From assembly GCA_021821605.1 (NCBI GenBank), contig JAKACG010000018.1:1-12095 (forward strand): a stretch of DNA of 12,095 nucleotides. The letters run 5' to 3'. Under the pieces are notes generated by a model. The model ran no database searches, was not told the origin of the DNA, and worked only from the letters and a program-made list of their open reading frames with translations. Shown piece by piece: positions 1-7,830 of the stretch. A program made the translations under genes and the position numbers. The stretch is from Microcaldota archaeon. GTDB taxonomy: Archaea > Micrarchaeota > Micrarchaeia > Micrarchaeales > CABMGC01. Every line of letters begins with the position of its first letter. The first letter of the stretch is position 1.

Positions 1-1
1 T

Positions 2-559
2 GTTGCTGTTTATGTTTTTGAGAACAACGTCATAACTCCAACACCTAACCCTAACTATTACTTTAATTCATCAACACAAACATCGGTATCTGCACCTTCA
101 GGCAATCAAATCTATATATGTGAAATAGGTTCTCAGGGACAATTATCCTCAGAGTCATGGACAACCGCAACAAATACATTATATACCTCTATAGGACTCC
201 AATCTGGAAATACCTGCAGTGCAACATTATCTTCAGGGCAAGCATCAATTATTGGAGCATATGATGTAAATGTACCAACAACCTCAAACACAGTTTATGC
301 GGCATCATATCAATCTACCTCAAATAATCCAGAGTTGGAGTACACAGTAACAAACAGCATAAATACCGTTGTTATTGCAATAAGCGGAGGAGGTTCATGC
401 AGCGGATGGAACACTCCATCAGTTCCTTCCGGAGGAACCGAAGAGTTATTTAAACAGGACTCTGAACGCGATATGATTTATTACTATACTTATCAAAATC
501 AAGCTCCAGGAAATTACGGAGTTACGTCATTAAATGCTGGATGTGCACCTCCTGCATCT
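2..559 (+). repeat. 558-bp coding tandem repeat, copy 1 (186 codons)
   Basis: This copy aligns without any gap to 560-1117. Bases 1-120 are identical to 559-678. A short variable patch follows around 121-142, then high identity continues to about 385. The last ~170 bases match the second copy much less well. The phase chosen starts at VAVYVFENN. Confidence 0.9.
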
Positions 560-1147
560 GTTGCTGTTTATGTTTTTGAGAACAACGTCATAACTCCAAC
601 ACCTAACCCTAACTATTACTTTAATTCATCAACACAAACATCGGTATCTGCACCTTCAGGCAATCAAATCTATATATGCGAAGTAGGTAGTCATTCATCA
701 TTATCCTCAGAGTCATGGACAACCGCAACAAATACACTATATACCTCTATGGGACTTCAATCTGGAAATACCTGCAGTGCAACACTCTCTTCAGGACAAG
801 CATCAATTATTGGAGCATATGGTGTAAATGTACCAACAACCTCAAACACAGTTTATGCGGCATCATACCAATCTAACTCAAATAATCCACAGCTAGAGTA
901 CACAGTCACAAACAGTATAAATACAGTTGTTATTGCAATATCTGGTAGTAATGCTTGTAGTAATTGGAGTAATCCAAGCGTACCTTCTGGAGGAGACCTT
1001 TTATTGTTTCAACAAGACGTAGAAGAAGATCTTAATTATTATGATATATATCAAAATCAAGCTCCTGGAATGTATACAATTTCTGGTCTTAGTGCGGGCT
1101 GTGCTCCTCCAATGTCCTTTGCAGCTATAGTATTTCAAAATACTTAA
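2..1147 (+). CDS. Secreted/surface repeat protein, C-terminal part (5'-truncated by window edge)
   Basis: The frame is open from base 2 to the TAA at 1145-1147, giving 381 residues, so the gene begins left of the window. A TTG at 335 is internal and is not the start. The visible part consists of 186-residue repeats: two full periods plus the closing strand of the last unit (AAIVFQNT). Each unit is rich in Ser, Thr, Asn, Tyr and Gly with alternating hydrophobic residues, suggesting a beta-sandwich. Each unit carries four Cys in two pairs (IYIC with GNTC, then a Cys after AISGG/AISGS with AGCAPP), and the two halves end in loosely similar GxYxV...VxVYVF-like strands, so a unit may be two related ~93-residue domains. 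No Lys-rich or catalytic motif is seen. There is no C-terminal membrane anchor, so the protein is either secreted or anchored by its missing N-terminus. It sits upstream of a block of membrane-protein genes and could be their substrate or a surface adhesin; that role is inference. I do not recognise the family. Confidence 0.85.
   Translation, partial: VAVYVFENNVITPTPNPNYYFNSSTQTSVSAPSGNQIYICEIGSQGQLSSESWTTATNTLYTSIGLQSGNTCSATLSSGQASIIGAYDVNVPTTSNTVYAASYQSTSNNPELEYTVTNSINTVVIAISGGGSCSGWNTPSVPSGGTEELFKQDSERDMIYYYTYQNQAPGNYGVTSLNAGCAPPASVAVYVFENNVITPTPNPNYYFNSSTQTSVSAPSGNQIYICEVGSHSSLSSESWTTATNTLYTSMGLQSGNTCSATLSSGQASIIGAYGVNVPTTSNTVYAASYQSNSNNPQLEYTVTNSINTVVIAISGSNACSNWSNPSVPSGGDLLLFQQDVEEDLNYYDIYQNQAPGMYTISGLSAGCAPPMSFAAIVFQNT
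560..1117 (+). repeat. 558-bp coding tandem repeat, copy 2 (terminal, diverged 3' third)
   Basis: This is the second in-frame copy of the same unit and is followed by a 9-codon remnant of a third start (FAAIVFQNT) before the stop. From about 945 onward it diverges strongly at DNA level from copy 1, while the protein pattern (SVPSGG, YQNQAPG, AGCAPP) is kept. This suggests an older terminal unit whose first part has been homogenised with its neighbour. Confidence 0.88.
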
Positions 1148-1189
1148 TCAAGCTAACTTAATCAAGTATAAGATAGCCAAATGAGTAAA

Positions 1190-1198
1190 TAAATATAT
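1190..1198 (+). promoter_or_regulatory. TATA-box-like element ahead of the 1228 gene
   Basis: TAAATATAT lies about 30 nt before the ATG at 1228, where an archaeal TATA box for a leaderless or near-leaderless transcript would sit. The 80-nt gap also holds a 10-base direct repeat, CTTAATCAAG, at 1143-1152 and 1157-1166, the first copy overlapping the upstream stop codon. The whole gap is AT-rich, so the box is only suggestive. Confidence 0.4.
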
Positions 1199-1227
1199 TA
1201 CTTGCAGTTTAAGAGATATATGATGTA

Positions 1228-2424
1228 ATGGCCTTTATACTTCACATTCTTTATTCAATAATATTTTCAGTAGGAGCCATAAACGCGCTTGTCCCTGTAC
1301 TTATAATAGTTATATTTATAGGAGCCGCTGCAGGACTTAGCAGAGGTTTTAGCTTTTTTAATCTTTTTGGAATAGGAACTTTTGTCGGTCTAAGCCCGAA
1401 AGGTAAGGGTACTCTTGCTTATAAGACCTTGAAAAAATCATATTTAAAACCAAGACAAAAACCACTCAAGGTCACAAAAACCAAAATTAAAGCTGACGAA
1501 AAGAAAAAACAAGAAGCAATAAATAAGGACTTTCAAACATACTTTAAGCCTGGTTTGGCTGCTGGAGCTGCTCAGATAAAAACTACTGATAAATCCGGAG
1601 CTGCTATATTTTCACAAGAGCGTCGTGCAGAGGGAAATAAAGGTTTGGGAGCAGCTAGCATACCTAACAAAAATGCTACCTCTACAGAGACTTCAAACTC
1701 AAAAAGAACAATCGGAAACCAGTTTATATCTGGTCTTGGCAAAGCTACTTCGTTGACCTCTCCATTAGTGAGAGGATCTATTCTTGCTGGTGCTGGTTTT
1801 GTGAATATGGTGGCCAAGGGAAAGCTACCAAAGAAAACAAAGGAGCTGTTCTATAAAAGAAAGGATGAAGAAAAATATGACTCTAGGTACTCATCAGGAC
1901 AAAATACTACTGTACTTGAAGATACCATGGCATCTATAGCAATAGCAAGGCAAAAACTTTCAAAGTTAAAGAAAGATACCACTTCTTCAAATACACTGTC
2001 AAAAACCCAGAAATCAATTAAGATGGCAGAGCTCAATGGGGCTGATGCTTTCTTTTCAAGAAGATTAAAGAATCTTGAGGACTCTTTTGCCGAGATAAAT
2101 AAACAGCAGGACATATACAAAAAACGTCTTATACAAATAAGTAATATACAAGATCCGAATATTCGTGCAGTAGAACAGAAAAAACTTGACGAACAGACGC
2201 TAAAGAACTTTACTAAGATATACAACACCTTATTCGATACAAGAAAGGACTTACAGACAAATGTGCTTATTAAAAAAGTCACTGAACCAAAACAAGTCCA
2301 AAAATATAATAAATATCGTTATAAGTTAACTATAGGAAACGAAAAAGGAGAAGAAAATCCAGAAGAACTAGGGCTTATATCATTTAACTTTGGTAGAGGA
2401 GAGGATAAGAACGAGAAAGAGTAA
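1228..2424 (+). CDS. Membrane-anchored lysine-rich coiled-coil protein, unknown family
   Basis: The product is 398 residues long. Residues 3-36 are strongly hydrophobic with a Pro near 23, fitting one long or two short membrane helices; a second weakly hydrophobic Gly/Phe patch spans about 41-56. The rest is soluble and basic: Lys-rich 58-105, a Gly/Ala/Ser/Thr-rich, probably flexible stretch 108-195, then a charged helical region (about 225-350) with heptad-like spacing suggesting a coiled coil. The end (370-398) is acidic. There is no clear cleavable signal peptide and the positive charge after the hydrophobic part predicts a cytoplasmic tail. The ATG at 1228 has no good ribosome-binding site. 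The gene lies between the repeat protein and the six-gene membrane operon with its own possible promoter. I cannot assign a family; a cytoplasmic adaptor or scaffold of the putative membrane complex is possible but is inference. Confidence 0.8.
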   Translation: MAFILHILYSIIFSVGAINALVPVLIIVIFIGAAAGLSRGFSFFNLFGIGTFVGLSPKGKGTLAYKTLKKSYLKPRQKPLKVTKTKIKADEKKKQEAINKDFQTYFKPGLAAGAAQIKTTDKSGAAIFSQERRAEGNKGLGAASIPNKNATSTETSNSKRTIGNQFISGLGKATSLTSPLVRGSILAGAGFVNMVAKGKLPKKTKELFYKRKDEEKYDSRYSSGQNTTVLEDTMASIAIARQKLSKLKKDTTSSNTLSKTQKSIKMAELNGADAFFSRRLKNLEDSFAEINKQQDIYKKRLIQISNIQDPNIRAVEQKKLDEQTLKNFTKIYNTLFDTRKDLQTNVLIKKVTEPKQVQKYNKYRYKLTIGNEKGEENPEELGLISFNFGRGEDKNEKE

Positions 2425-2484
2425 GAAAATCTTTTTGGTTAATAAAAAACATTGGCATTTTCACTTCTGATAAAAAACAGTATC

Positions 2485-2492
2485 TTTATAAT
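2485..2492 (+). promoter_or_regulatory. Probable TATA box of the six-gene membrane operon
   Basis: TTTATAAT is placed about 23-30 nt before the ATG at 2515, the spacing expected for an archaeal promoter giving a leaderless mRNA. No Shine-Dalgarno sequence precedes that ATG (AATAATAACAC), which agrees with leaderless initiation. The core also resembles a bacterial -10 box, but no matching -35 box lies 16-18 nt upstream. No comparable gap follows until 10108, so this would be the main promoter for P1-P6. Confidence 0.5.
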
Positions 2493-2514
2493 ATTACTAT
2501 TAGAATAATAACAC

Positions 2515-3771
2515 ATGCATAAATTAAGGAATCTGCGTTTATCACTATTATTATTTATGTTAATGCTTGGGGTTACTTATGCTTCTCCTGTTTTATGTAG
2601 TTCAACACTGTTGAATAATAATGTATATACAACTGTAGCATCATTCTCAAGCATCGCTCTAAGTATGGCCATATTTTTATCCGCAGTTTCATTACTTGTC
2701 TCATTCGCTTTTATAAGTATAGTGTACATAATTAGCAAGATATTTCCTGAGACCAAGATCGGTTCTTTTCTTGGCAACGAATACAGAGAGCTTATAAAAT
2801 CTATTTTAATAATAGTAATAATATACTCAGCAATATCATTTGTAAGTGGAATAGCAGTTTCATTTACTGGAGCTTCAATAGGCAACTTTGCTACTAACAC
2901 TGGTAATCTTTTATATAATGGGGAGGTATATTTATGCGGTGTTAATAACGTTCTAATGCAAAGTATAGAAAGCCTTACTAGCTTATCTCTTGCTGATGGG
3001 GTTTTCAAGGGTCTTTTTATCTCATGGGATGGTCTTCCAATACCTCCAGTTCCAATACCAGGTCCATTAGGTTTTATATTGCCTGTTGTAAAATCAGGCG
3101 TAAGCTTTTCGTTGCTTAAAAACAATATACTCCAAACAGATTTTGTATCCGGTTCCCAGTTTACAACATCAATAATGAATGATTTATTCAACTACATATA
3201 CTTTCCAGCAGTAAACATTATAACGGTGCAGATCTCTGTTCTTCCAATATTTGAGATTCTAGGCCTGTGGGTTCTTATTCCATTGGGAATAATACTTCGT
3301 GCACTTCCTTTTGTAAGAGGTATAGGCGGTACTCTAATAGCCTTTGGCATAGGAATAGCGCTTATTTGGCCTTCCGTACTTGTTTTATTTAATGCTCCAG
3401 TATCTAACTTTTTTTATGGCTATCTTTCAGTACACGGCGAGGTGCCTCTTTCTACAGGGTGTTCAAGCTTGGGTCTTGTTTCATCTATCTGCAATGGCCT
3501 TTCTAACTTTGTATATTTTGAAACTTCAGGTATTGCAGGTGGCAGCATAACCTCTGGAACTATTAACTCATTTACTTTAGCGTTTTCAACTCTTTTTTCA
3601 ATATATCCTGCATTAAATTATATACTACAGAATACGCTTTACATACTATTTCAGATCTTTATAGTCTTCATCTTTGATCTTGTTATAACCTATACCATTA
3701 CCGATAATATAGCAAGACTTCTAGGTGGTAGCATAAGTCTTTCTGTAAGCAAAAAATTGAAGTTGGTTTAA
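2515..3771 (+). CDS. P1: polytopic membrane protein, VirB6/TrbL/CedA-like (putative)
   Basis: The product is 418 residues. Residues 1-23 form a signal peptide ending near TYAS. Hydrophobic segments lie at about 48-75 (TM1), 94-117 (TM2), 240-261 (TM3), 270-292 (TM4) and 368-395 (TM5). The TM1-TM2 turn holds GNEYRELI, the acidic motif seen in most of the family. The TM3-TM4 turn is LRALPFVRGIGG (261-272), the clearest form of the family signature R-x5-R-x2-GG. The first outer loop has Cys141 and an unusual Pro-rich patch WDGLPIPPVPIPGP (171-184); the second has Cys316 and Cys326. The tail after TM5 reads D-N-I-A-R-LLGGS and ends basic (SKKLKLV). It is the first gene of the operon, and its TAA shares one base with the next ATG. 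The fold resembles VirB6-type inner-membrane channel subunits, but this is from topology, not a detected match. Confidence 0.82.
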   Translation: MHKLRNLRLSLLLFMLMLGVTYASPVLCSSTLLNNNVYTTVASFSSIALSMAIFLSAVSLLVSFAFISIVYIISKIFPETKIGSFLGNEYRELIKSILIIVIIYSAISFVSGIAVSFTGASIGNFATNTGNLLYNGEVYLCGVNNVLMQSIESLTSLSLADGVFKGLFISWDGLPIPPVPIPGPLGFILPVVKSGVSFSLLKNNILQTDFVSGSQFTTSIMNDLFNYIYFPAVNIITVQISVLPIFEILGLWVLIPLGIILRALPFVRGIGGTLIAFGIGIALIWPSVLVLFNAPVSNFFYGYLSVHGEVPLSTGCSSLGLVSSICNGLSNFVYFETSGIAGGSITSGTINSFTLAFSTLFSIYPALNYILQNTLYILFQIFIVFIFDLVITYTITDNIARLLGGSISLSVSKKLKLV

Positions 3772-5033
3772 TGATCTCACTTATCTTCTCAACAATCCAA
3801 ACTGCATGCAATCTTGGCAACATAAATGCCAATAACTGGATTTGGATAAATGCCATGGTAATACTGGCTATGTTTTCAATAGGAGCTCTCGTGTACAGTC
3901 TAAGTACATTGCTTCCATCACAAAGTTCAAAGAAGATTAAAAGCACCATAATTTATGAATTAAGCGAGGGGATTATAAGTTTGCTTATCTTCATTTCATT
4001 GATATCATTAGTATATGCTTCATGTTCTGTAGGAGCTGGGTTATCTGGTCAAAGCAATTATCAAAATCTATTTCAAGCCGATGAGTATTATGTTGGTACA
4101 TTACTTTTTGTAAAAGGTACATCTCTTGTTACTGATCTTACATTCCAAGGCATTACTCTTTCAATAGACGGCAATATAGTTTCTATACTTTTAGGTCAGG
4201 TTACAAGTTCATTGAACTCTGCACTTGGTGGAATAAATGGAATTTCAATAGGCAGCGGCACTTCAGCAGCAACAGGAACTGGCGGTAGCAGTGGCGCAGC
4301 AACTATAGGTGGATCACAACCAAGCAGCAGCGTAACTGCTGGTTTTGGAATAACTTTAGCAAATAGCGGTGATGTTGAATCATTATTCGATTCTTATGCT
4401 GGAGTGTATGTGAGTTATGGTATGATAATAGTGATAACATTTGGGTTATTATTTGTCTTATACTTTCTCTTTCCAATAATAAGTGCAATTGCATTTGCAT
4501 TAATAGTTCCGGTCTCTTTAATAATGCGCTCATTCTCATTTCTAGGACCTAAAATACGAGAGATATCTAATACGTTGCTTGCTCTTGCGATAGCTTTTTA
4601 CATAGTGTTTCCCCTTACAATAAGTATGAACTCATATGTCATAAGCTGGTTGTTCTGTACAAACACAGGTCAGGTATGCAATCCATATCTTCAATATACT
4701 GGTAATTATAAGATAGCACAGATACCACTTGGTGATCTTTTCAAGCAAAATACGGTAAGCTTCCTTAACTATGGCGGCATATCATTTAATTTGCCTGTAA
4801 ATTTCTACAGTTCTCTTGCTGGTAATGCAGGTGGTGTAGGCGCTGCAGTGGCAAATCTTTTTGAGGGAGTTGTAGCTACGCCATTGCAAATAGATAGCTT
4901 TAGCACAAAGATAGCCGAGTACTTTTTCGAAGGTGTTTTGCTTGTAGCAATAGACTTTATGATAACTCTCGCATTTGCACAAGGGTTAAACAAAGCATTA
5001 AATACAATACCTGGTCTGTTGCAGTCTGGTTGA
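3771..5033 (+). CDS. P2: polytopic membrane protein of the same paralogous family, divergent signature
   Basis: The product is 420 residues. The ATG at 3771 overlaps the stop of P1 by one base (TAATG), implying coupled translation. There is no clear signal peptide; the N-terminus is short and TM1 is about 23-48. An acidic turn (IIYELSEGII, 60-69) precedes TM2 at about 65-86. The outer loop ends in a Gly/Ser/Ala-rich flexible region, about 153-195. TM3 is long (about 213-250, perhaps two helices). The following turn is MRSFSFLGPKIREISN: Arg253 is kept, but the second Arg is displaced by an insertion and GG is missing, so this member departs most from the family signature. TM4 is about 267-290, then Cys296 and Cys303 in the outer loop, and TM5 about 386-406 containing an Asp (IDFM). 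The role is presumably a subunit of the same membrane complex as its neighbours. Confidence 0.8.
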   Translation: MISLIFSTIQTACNLGNINANNWIWINAMVILAMFSIGALVYSLSTLLPSQSSKKIKSTIIYELSEGIISLLIFISLISLVYASCSVGAGLSGQSNYQNLFQADEYYVGTLLFVKGTSLVTDLTFQGITLSIDGNIVSILLGQVTSSLNSALGGINGISIGSGTSAATGTGGSSGAATIGGSQPSSSVTAGFGITLANSGDVESLFDSYAGVYVSYGMIIVITFGLLFVLYFLFPIISAIAFALIVPVSLIMRSFSFLGPKIREISNTLLALAIAFYIVFPLTISMNSYVISWLFCTNTGQVCNPYLQYTGNYKIAQIPLGDLFKQNTVSFLNYGGISFNLPVNFYSSLAGNAGGVGAAVANLFEGVVATPLQIDSFSTKIAEYFFEGVLLVAIDFMITLAFAQGLNKALNTIPGLLQSG

Positions 5034-5037
5034 GTTT

Positions 5038-6570
5038 ATGGTTCAAAATAAAAAAATCAAAGTATCTATCATTTCTCTTTCATTATTATTTATAATGCTA
5101 TTTTGCATCTCTACTCTAACAGCAGCATCAACAGTTATAACAACCTCTTCATCTTCATCTTCTACCTCAACCTCAACATCTACTTCATCAAGCTCTAGCT
5201 CTTCTTCAGCATTAACTACCATAAATTATGCTCTTGCTACGCCAGTTGCACAGTTTGGAAATTGGTTTCCGATAATACTGCTAGCTATACTTGTAAGTTT
5301 TTCGGTTGTTATACTTTACTTTGTTTTAGGATATGTATTAAACAATAAAAATATGGTTTCTGGAGGAAAGGCAGAATTAGAGCGTGTTATAATGACGGCT
5401 GTGCTGGTTGCACTCATAATACTTCTTCTTAACTATGTTGGTCAAGCAACATATTCTACACGGCTAATATCAAAATCATCTATCTCAGGTATATGTCAGC
5501 AGCTTAATAATCCTAATCTTGATAGTTCTCTAGCATTTGTAAATACTGCTCCCTCGGCTAACTCCCCGACTTATAACATCTGCTCTGGAATAATAAAAAA
5601 CGCCGGTGCTACTAATATTACCCCTAATATAGATTATGGGTTAGCCTCGACATATGTTATAATATCTAACCTAACAAATCAATCTGCTTCAAATCTAAAT
5701 GCACTATACATATACAGATCATACATAGGTTTTCTTTCCGGGTTCTCCGCCACAGATAGCTTGTGCTATCCACAAGAACTATGTCTTCAAGGAGGCGATG
5801 CACTTTCATTATCAGTTCTTTATTCATATAAACCATTTGCTGGTTATGATATAATATCAAAAGCTACTGAGTTATTGTATAACCAATCTACTGTAACATT
5901 TTATATGTTCCTTATTCAGCTGCTTTTCATACTATTCATACTTTTTGCATGGCCGTATATCCTTGCTGCAGGAATAATATTAAGCGCATCTTCAATAACA
6001 AGAAAGGCCGGAGGTTTTCTAATAGCCTTTGTTTTAGCAGCTCTTATAATATTTCCAATAATTTATTTGATGGAGTACACCGCATTTACCTCTAATGCAC
6101 TATCACCTATAGGTGCATCTTCCTTTCCAACACTCTCGCTTGTTGGTAAGGATTTAAACAATAATATAATAAATTATGATCAAAGCGGGGTAAACTTTTT
6201 CGTGTTTCCAAAAGCAGCATATGTAATAAACAACGATGGATGTTGGCCTCATGGTGGTTTAGTATCGCAGGAACTTTTAGTAATAGGTGCGTATGCATTT
6301 CCAGGATATGGTCTGATTTTGGGCATAGTTAATGCGTTCGGTTCGCTTACAGGTTCTACTCCAACGGTAGTTCCAATACCTTATTTCTACTGTGCGCCTC
6401 AAAATGCAATAAACTCTATATTTAGTCTTATAAATCTTTATGGGATAATGTCTGTGATGGGCATAATATTTCCGATAATAAACATCTTCATCGCAGTTAC
6501 AGCAACAATAGGCATCTCTGGACTTATAGGTGGTACTACCAGCATACTCGGACTAACTAAATTATTGTAG
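5038..6570 (+). CDS. P3: largest polytopic membrane protein of the family, Ser/Thr linker after signal peptide
   Basis: The product is 510 residues, about 90-140 longer than its paralogues. Residues 1-30 are a signal peptide (KKIKVS, hydrophobic core, TAAS). Residues 31-60 are almost pure Ser/Thr. TM1 is about 75-100, the acidic turn is KAELERV (111-117), and TM2 is 117-136. The enlarged outer loop (about 137-285) has Cys153, Cys182, Cys243 and Cys249 and several Asn-x-Ser/Thr sites. TM3 is about 286-315; the turn is LSASSITRKAGG (315-326), where the first Arg of the family signature is replaced by Ser316. TM4 is 326-346. The second outer loop (347-465) is also enlarged, with Cys402 and Cys452. 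TM5 is about 468-492, followed by GLIGGT and a TKLL end. A 4-nt gap separates it from P2. It is a likely subunit with the biggest exposed face. Confidence 0.82.
   Translation: MVQNKKIKVSIISLSLLFIMLFCISTLTAASTVITTSSSSSSTSTSTSTSSSSSSSSALTTINYALATPVAQFGNWFPIILLAILVSFSVVILYFVLGYVLNNKNMVSGGKAELERVIMTAVLVALIILLLNYVGQATYSTRLISKSSISGICQQLNNPNLDSSLAFVNTAPSANSPTYNICSGIIKNAGATNITPNIDYGLASTYVIISNLTNQSASNLNALYIYRSYIGFLSGFSATDSLCYPQELCLQGGDALSLSVLYSYKPFAGYDIISKATELLYNQSTVTFYMFLIQLLFILFILFAWPYILAAGIILSASSITRKAGGFLIAFVLAALIIFPIIYLMEYTAFTSNALSPIGASSFPTLSLVGKDLNNNIINYDQSGVNFFVFPKAAYVINNDGCWPHGGLVSQELLVIGAYAFPGYGLILGIVNAFGSLTGSTPTVVPIPYFYCAPQNAINSIFSLINLYGIMSVMGIIFPIINIFIAVTATIGISGLIGGTTSILGLTKLL
5143..5208 (+). 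repeat. Ser/Thr low-complexity tract in P3
   Basis: Residues 36-57 of P3 are only Ser and Thr, encoded mostly by TCA/TCT/ACC/ACA/AGC triplets with slippery near-repeats of TCATCT and ACCTCA. Such a tract just after a signal peptide is typical of an extracytoplasmic, possibly O-glycosylated, spacer. Codons are mixed, so it is not a single pure microsatellite. Confidence 0.8.
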
Positions 6571-6579
6571 TGTTTAATT

Positions 6580-7830
6580 ATGAGATTAAAAATTTTATTA
6601 ATTATTTTCTTTTTGCTTTCATTAATTGAAATTACCGGAGCATCTCAAACATACTGCAGTGATTTATTTGGAAATATACATGGGATAGTAAGCAGCTCTG
6701 TTTATAATCTATCAACATTCAATACATTGTTGTCCTTTACAGGTTTGATTATAATAGCTGTACTGCTTGTAATGTCTCTTATATATGGGCTTGGGGTTGC
6801 ATTTGGCATAAACAGCTTTAAACAGTTCGCTAAAACCGAATACATAGAGTCATTTGTAAATCTGCTTATACTTATGTTTGCTGCAGGTGCTATATTTTCT
6901 GCAAACGGAGTAACCTCATTTTTTTCAAACCTTTCTTCATCTATTCTTCCTAGTTCCCCAACCTCAACTACAACTACGCAGATAACTTCTTCATCTACAG
7001 GAATAGAAAATCTTTACCTAATTACCTGCAACAATATTGTAAATGTACAAATACTCACTGGAGTTGTAATAATCTTAGGCTCTTATTTGCAGCTTGTCGG
7101 ATATCAACTACTCCAAGGTTTAAGCGTTAGCTTCAAGTTTTCAGGAGTAAAAGGTTTTTCACTTGCAAGTTTGCTACCGTCGGTATCATTTACTCCATTC
7201 GGTGGCCTTGCCGTTATACAAGGATTTTTGTACACCGAGTTTTCAGCATTATCTGGATTTATAGGAGTTAGCATAGCAACGGTTCTATTGCTTTTTGTAA
7301 TATACTTCTTATTCCCAATACTATTTTATGTCGGTATATTGTTCCGTTCATTTCCATGGACAAGAGCTGCTGGAGGTTCTCTTATAGCCTTGTTTATATC
7401 ATTCTTTATAATCTTTCCATCAATACTTTCGGTTTTCACATTTGCTACAGCATCGAACATACTTTCAAATATCTCTTCATTATGTACTAATTACAATCCA
7501 CAAACAGCTTCTGGCACTTCCTCTTCTGCTATAAGCAATCTTTGTATAACATCTAGTGGCAACAACATAGTTGCATTTGCCCAGCAATTTGGGATAAGCT
7601 CTCTTTCCTCAGGTACAACTGGCTCTTTCATTTTAGGTTTCTTGTTTAAAAACGGCGTAGGCTTTGGAGCTAATATTGATTTATATTCCGAAGAAGTAGC
7701 CTTCTATGTTTTAATGCTCGTTGGTTTATTTATTTCCTTTTTAATATCTTATGATTTATTAGAGGTCTTTTCAAAACTTTTGGGCTCTCCTTCATTTAGT
7801 GGTAAAAAATTATTTAGCAAGATTATATGA
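6580..7830 (+). CDS. P4: polytopic membrane protein, VirB6/TrbL/CedA-like (putative)
   Basis: The product is 416 residues. The signal peptide is 1-21 (RLK, then a hydrophobic core, ending TGAS). TM1 is about 50-76; the acidic turn is AKTEYIESFVN (84-94); TM2 is about 91-110. The first outer loop has a Ser/Thr stretch (about 125-140) and Cys150, then a long semi-hydrophobic region with a PFGG motif (206-209) that matches PFG in P5. TM3 is about 228-255; the signature turn is FRSFPWTRAAGG (255-266), complete. TM4 is 266-288. The second outer loop has Cys302 and Cys322. TM5 is about 374-391 followed by an Asp, KLLG, and a basic SGKKLFSKI end. The ATG follows the P3 stop by 9 nt and its own stop overlaps the P5 start (ATGA). 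P4 and P5 look like the closest pair in the loop region. Confidence 0.82.
   Translation: MRLKILLIIFFLLSLIEITGASQTYCSDLFGNIHGIVSSSVYNLSTFNTLLSFTGLIIIAVLLVMSLIYGLGVAFGINSFKQFAKTEYIESFVNLLILMFAAGAIFSANGVTSFFSNLSSSILPSSPTSTTTTQITSSSTGIENLYLITCNNIVNVQILTGVVIILGSYLQLVGYQLLQGLSVSFKFSGVKGFSLASLLPSVSFTPFGGLAVIQGFLYTEFSALSGFIGVSIATVLLLFVIYFLFPILFYVGILFRSFPWTRAAGGSLIALFISFFIIFPSILSVFTFATASNILSNISSLCTNYNPQTASGTSSSAISNLCITSSGNNIVAFAQQFGISSLSSGTTGSFILGFLFKNGVGFGANIDLYSEEVAFYVLMLVGLFISFLISYDLLEVFSKLLGSPSFSGKKLFSKII

Noticed and set aside
335..337. TTG as start of a 270-residue protein
   Set aside because: The same frame is open back to base 2 and encodes the preceding repeat copy, so this is an internal codon.
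1..1117. Tandem repeat read as a CRISPR array or satellite
   Set aside because: The period is 558 bp, coding in one frame, with no short repeat-spacer alternation.
2429..2436. T5 run after the 1228 gene as a terminator
   Set aside because: Only five T with no hairpin in very AT-rich DNA; too weak to list as a feature.
2515..2590. N-termini of P1, P3, P4 and P6 as type III (archaellin/pilin) signal peptides
   Set aside because: No charged [KR]G-type cleavage site directly before a hydrophobic stretch is seen; they look like ordinary Sec signal peptides.
2577..3191. 204-codon open frame on the minus strand
   Set aside because: It lies wholly inside P1 on the opposite strand and its translation lacks the signal-peptide and membrane pattern seen in the true gene; other minus-strand frames (e.g. 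1851-2282, 7904-8164) are likewise shadows.
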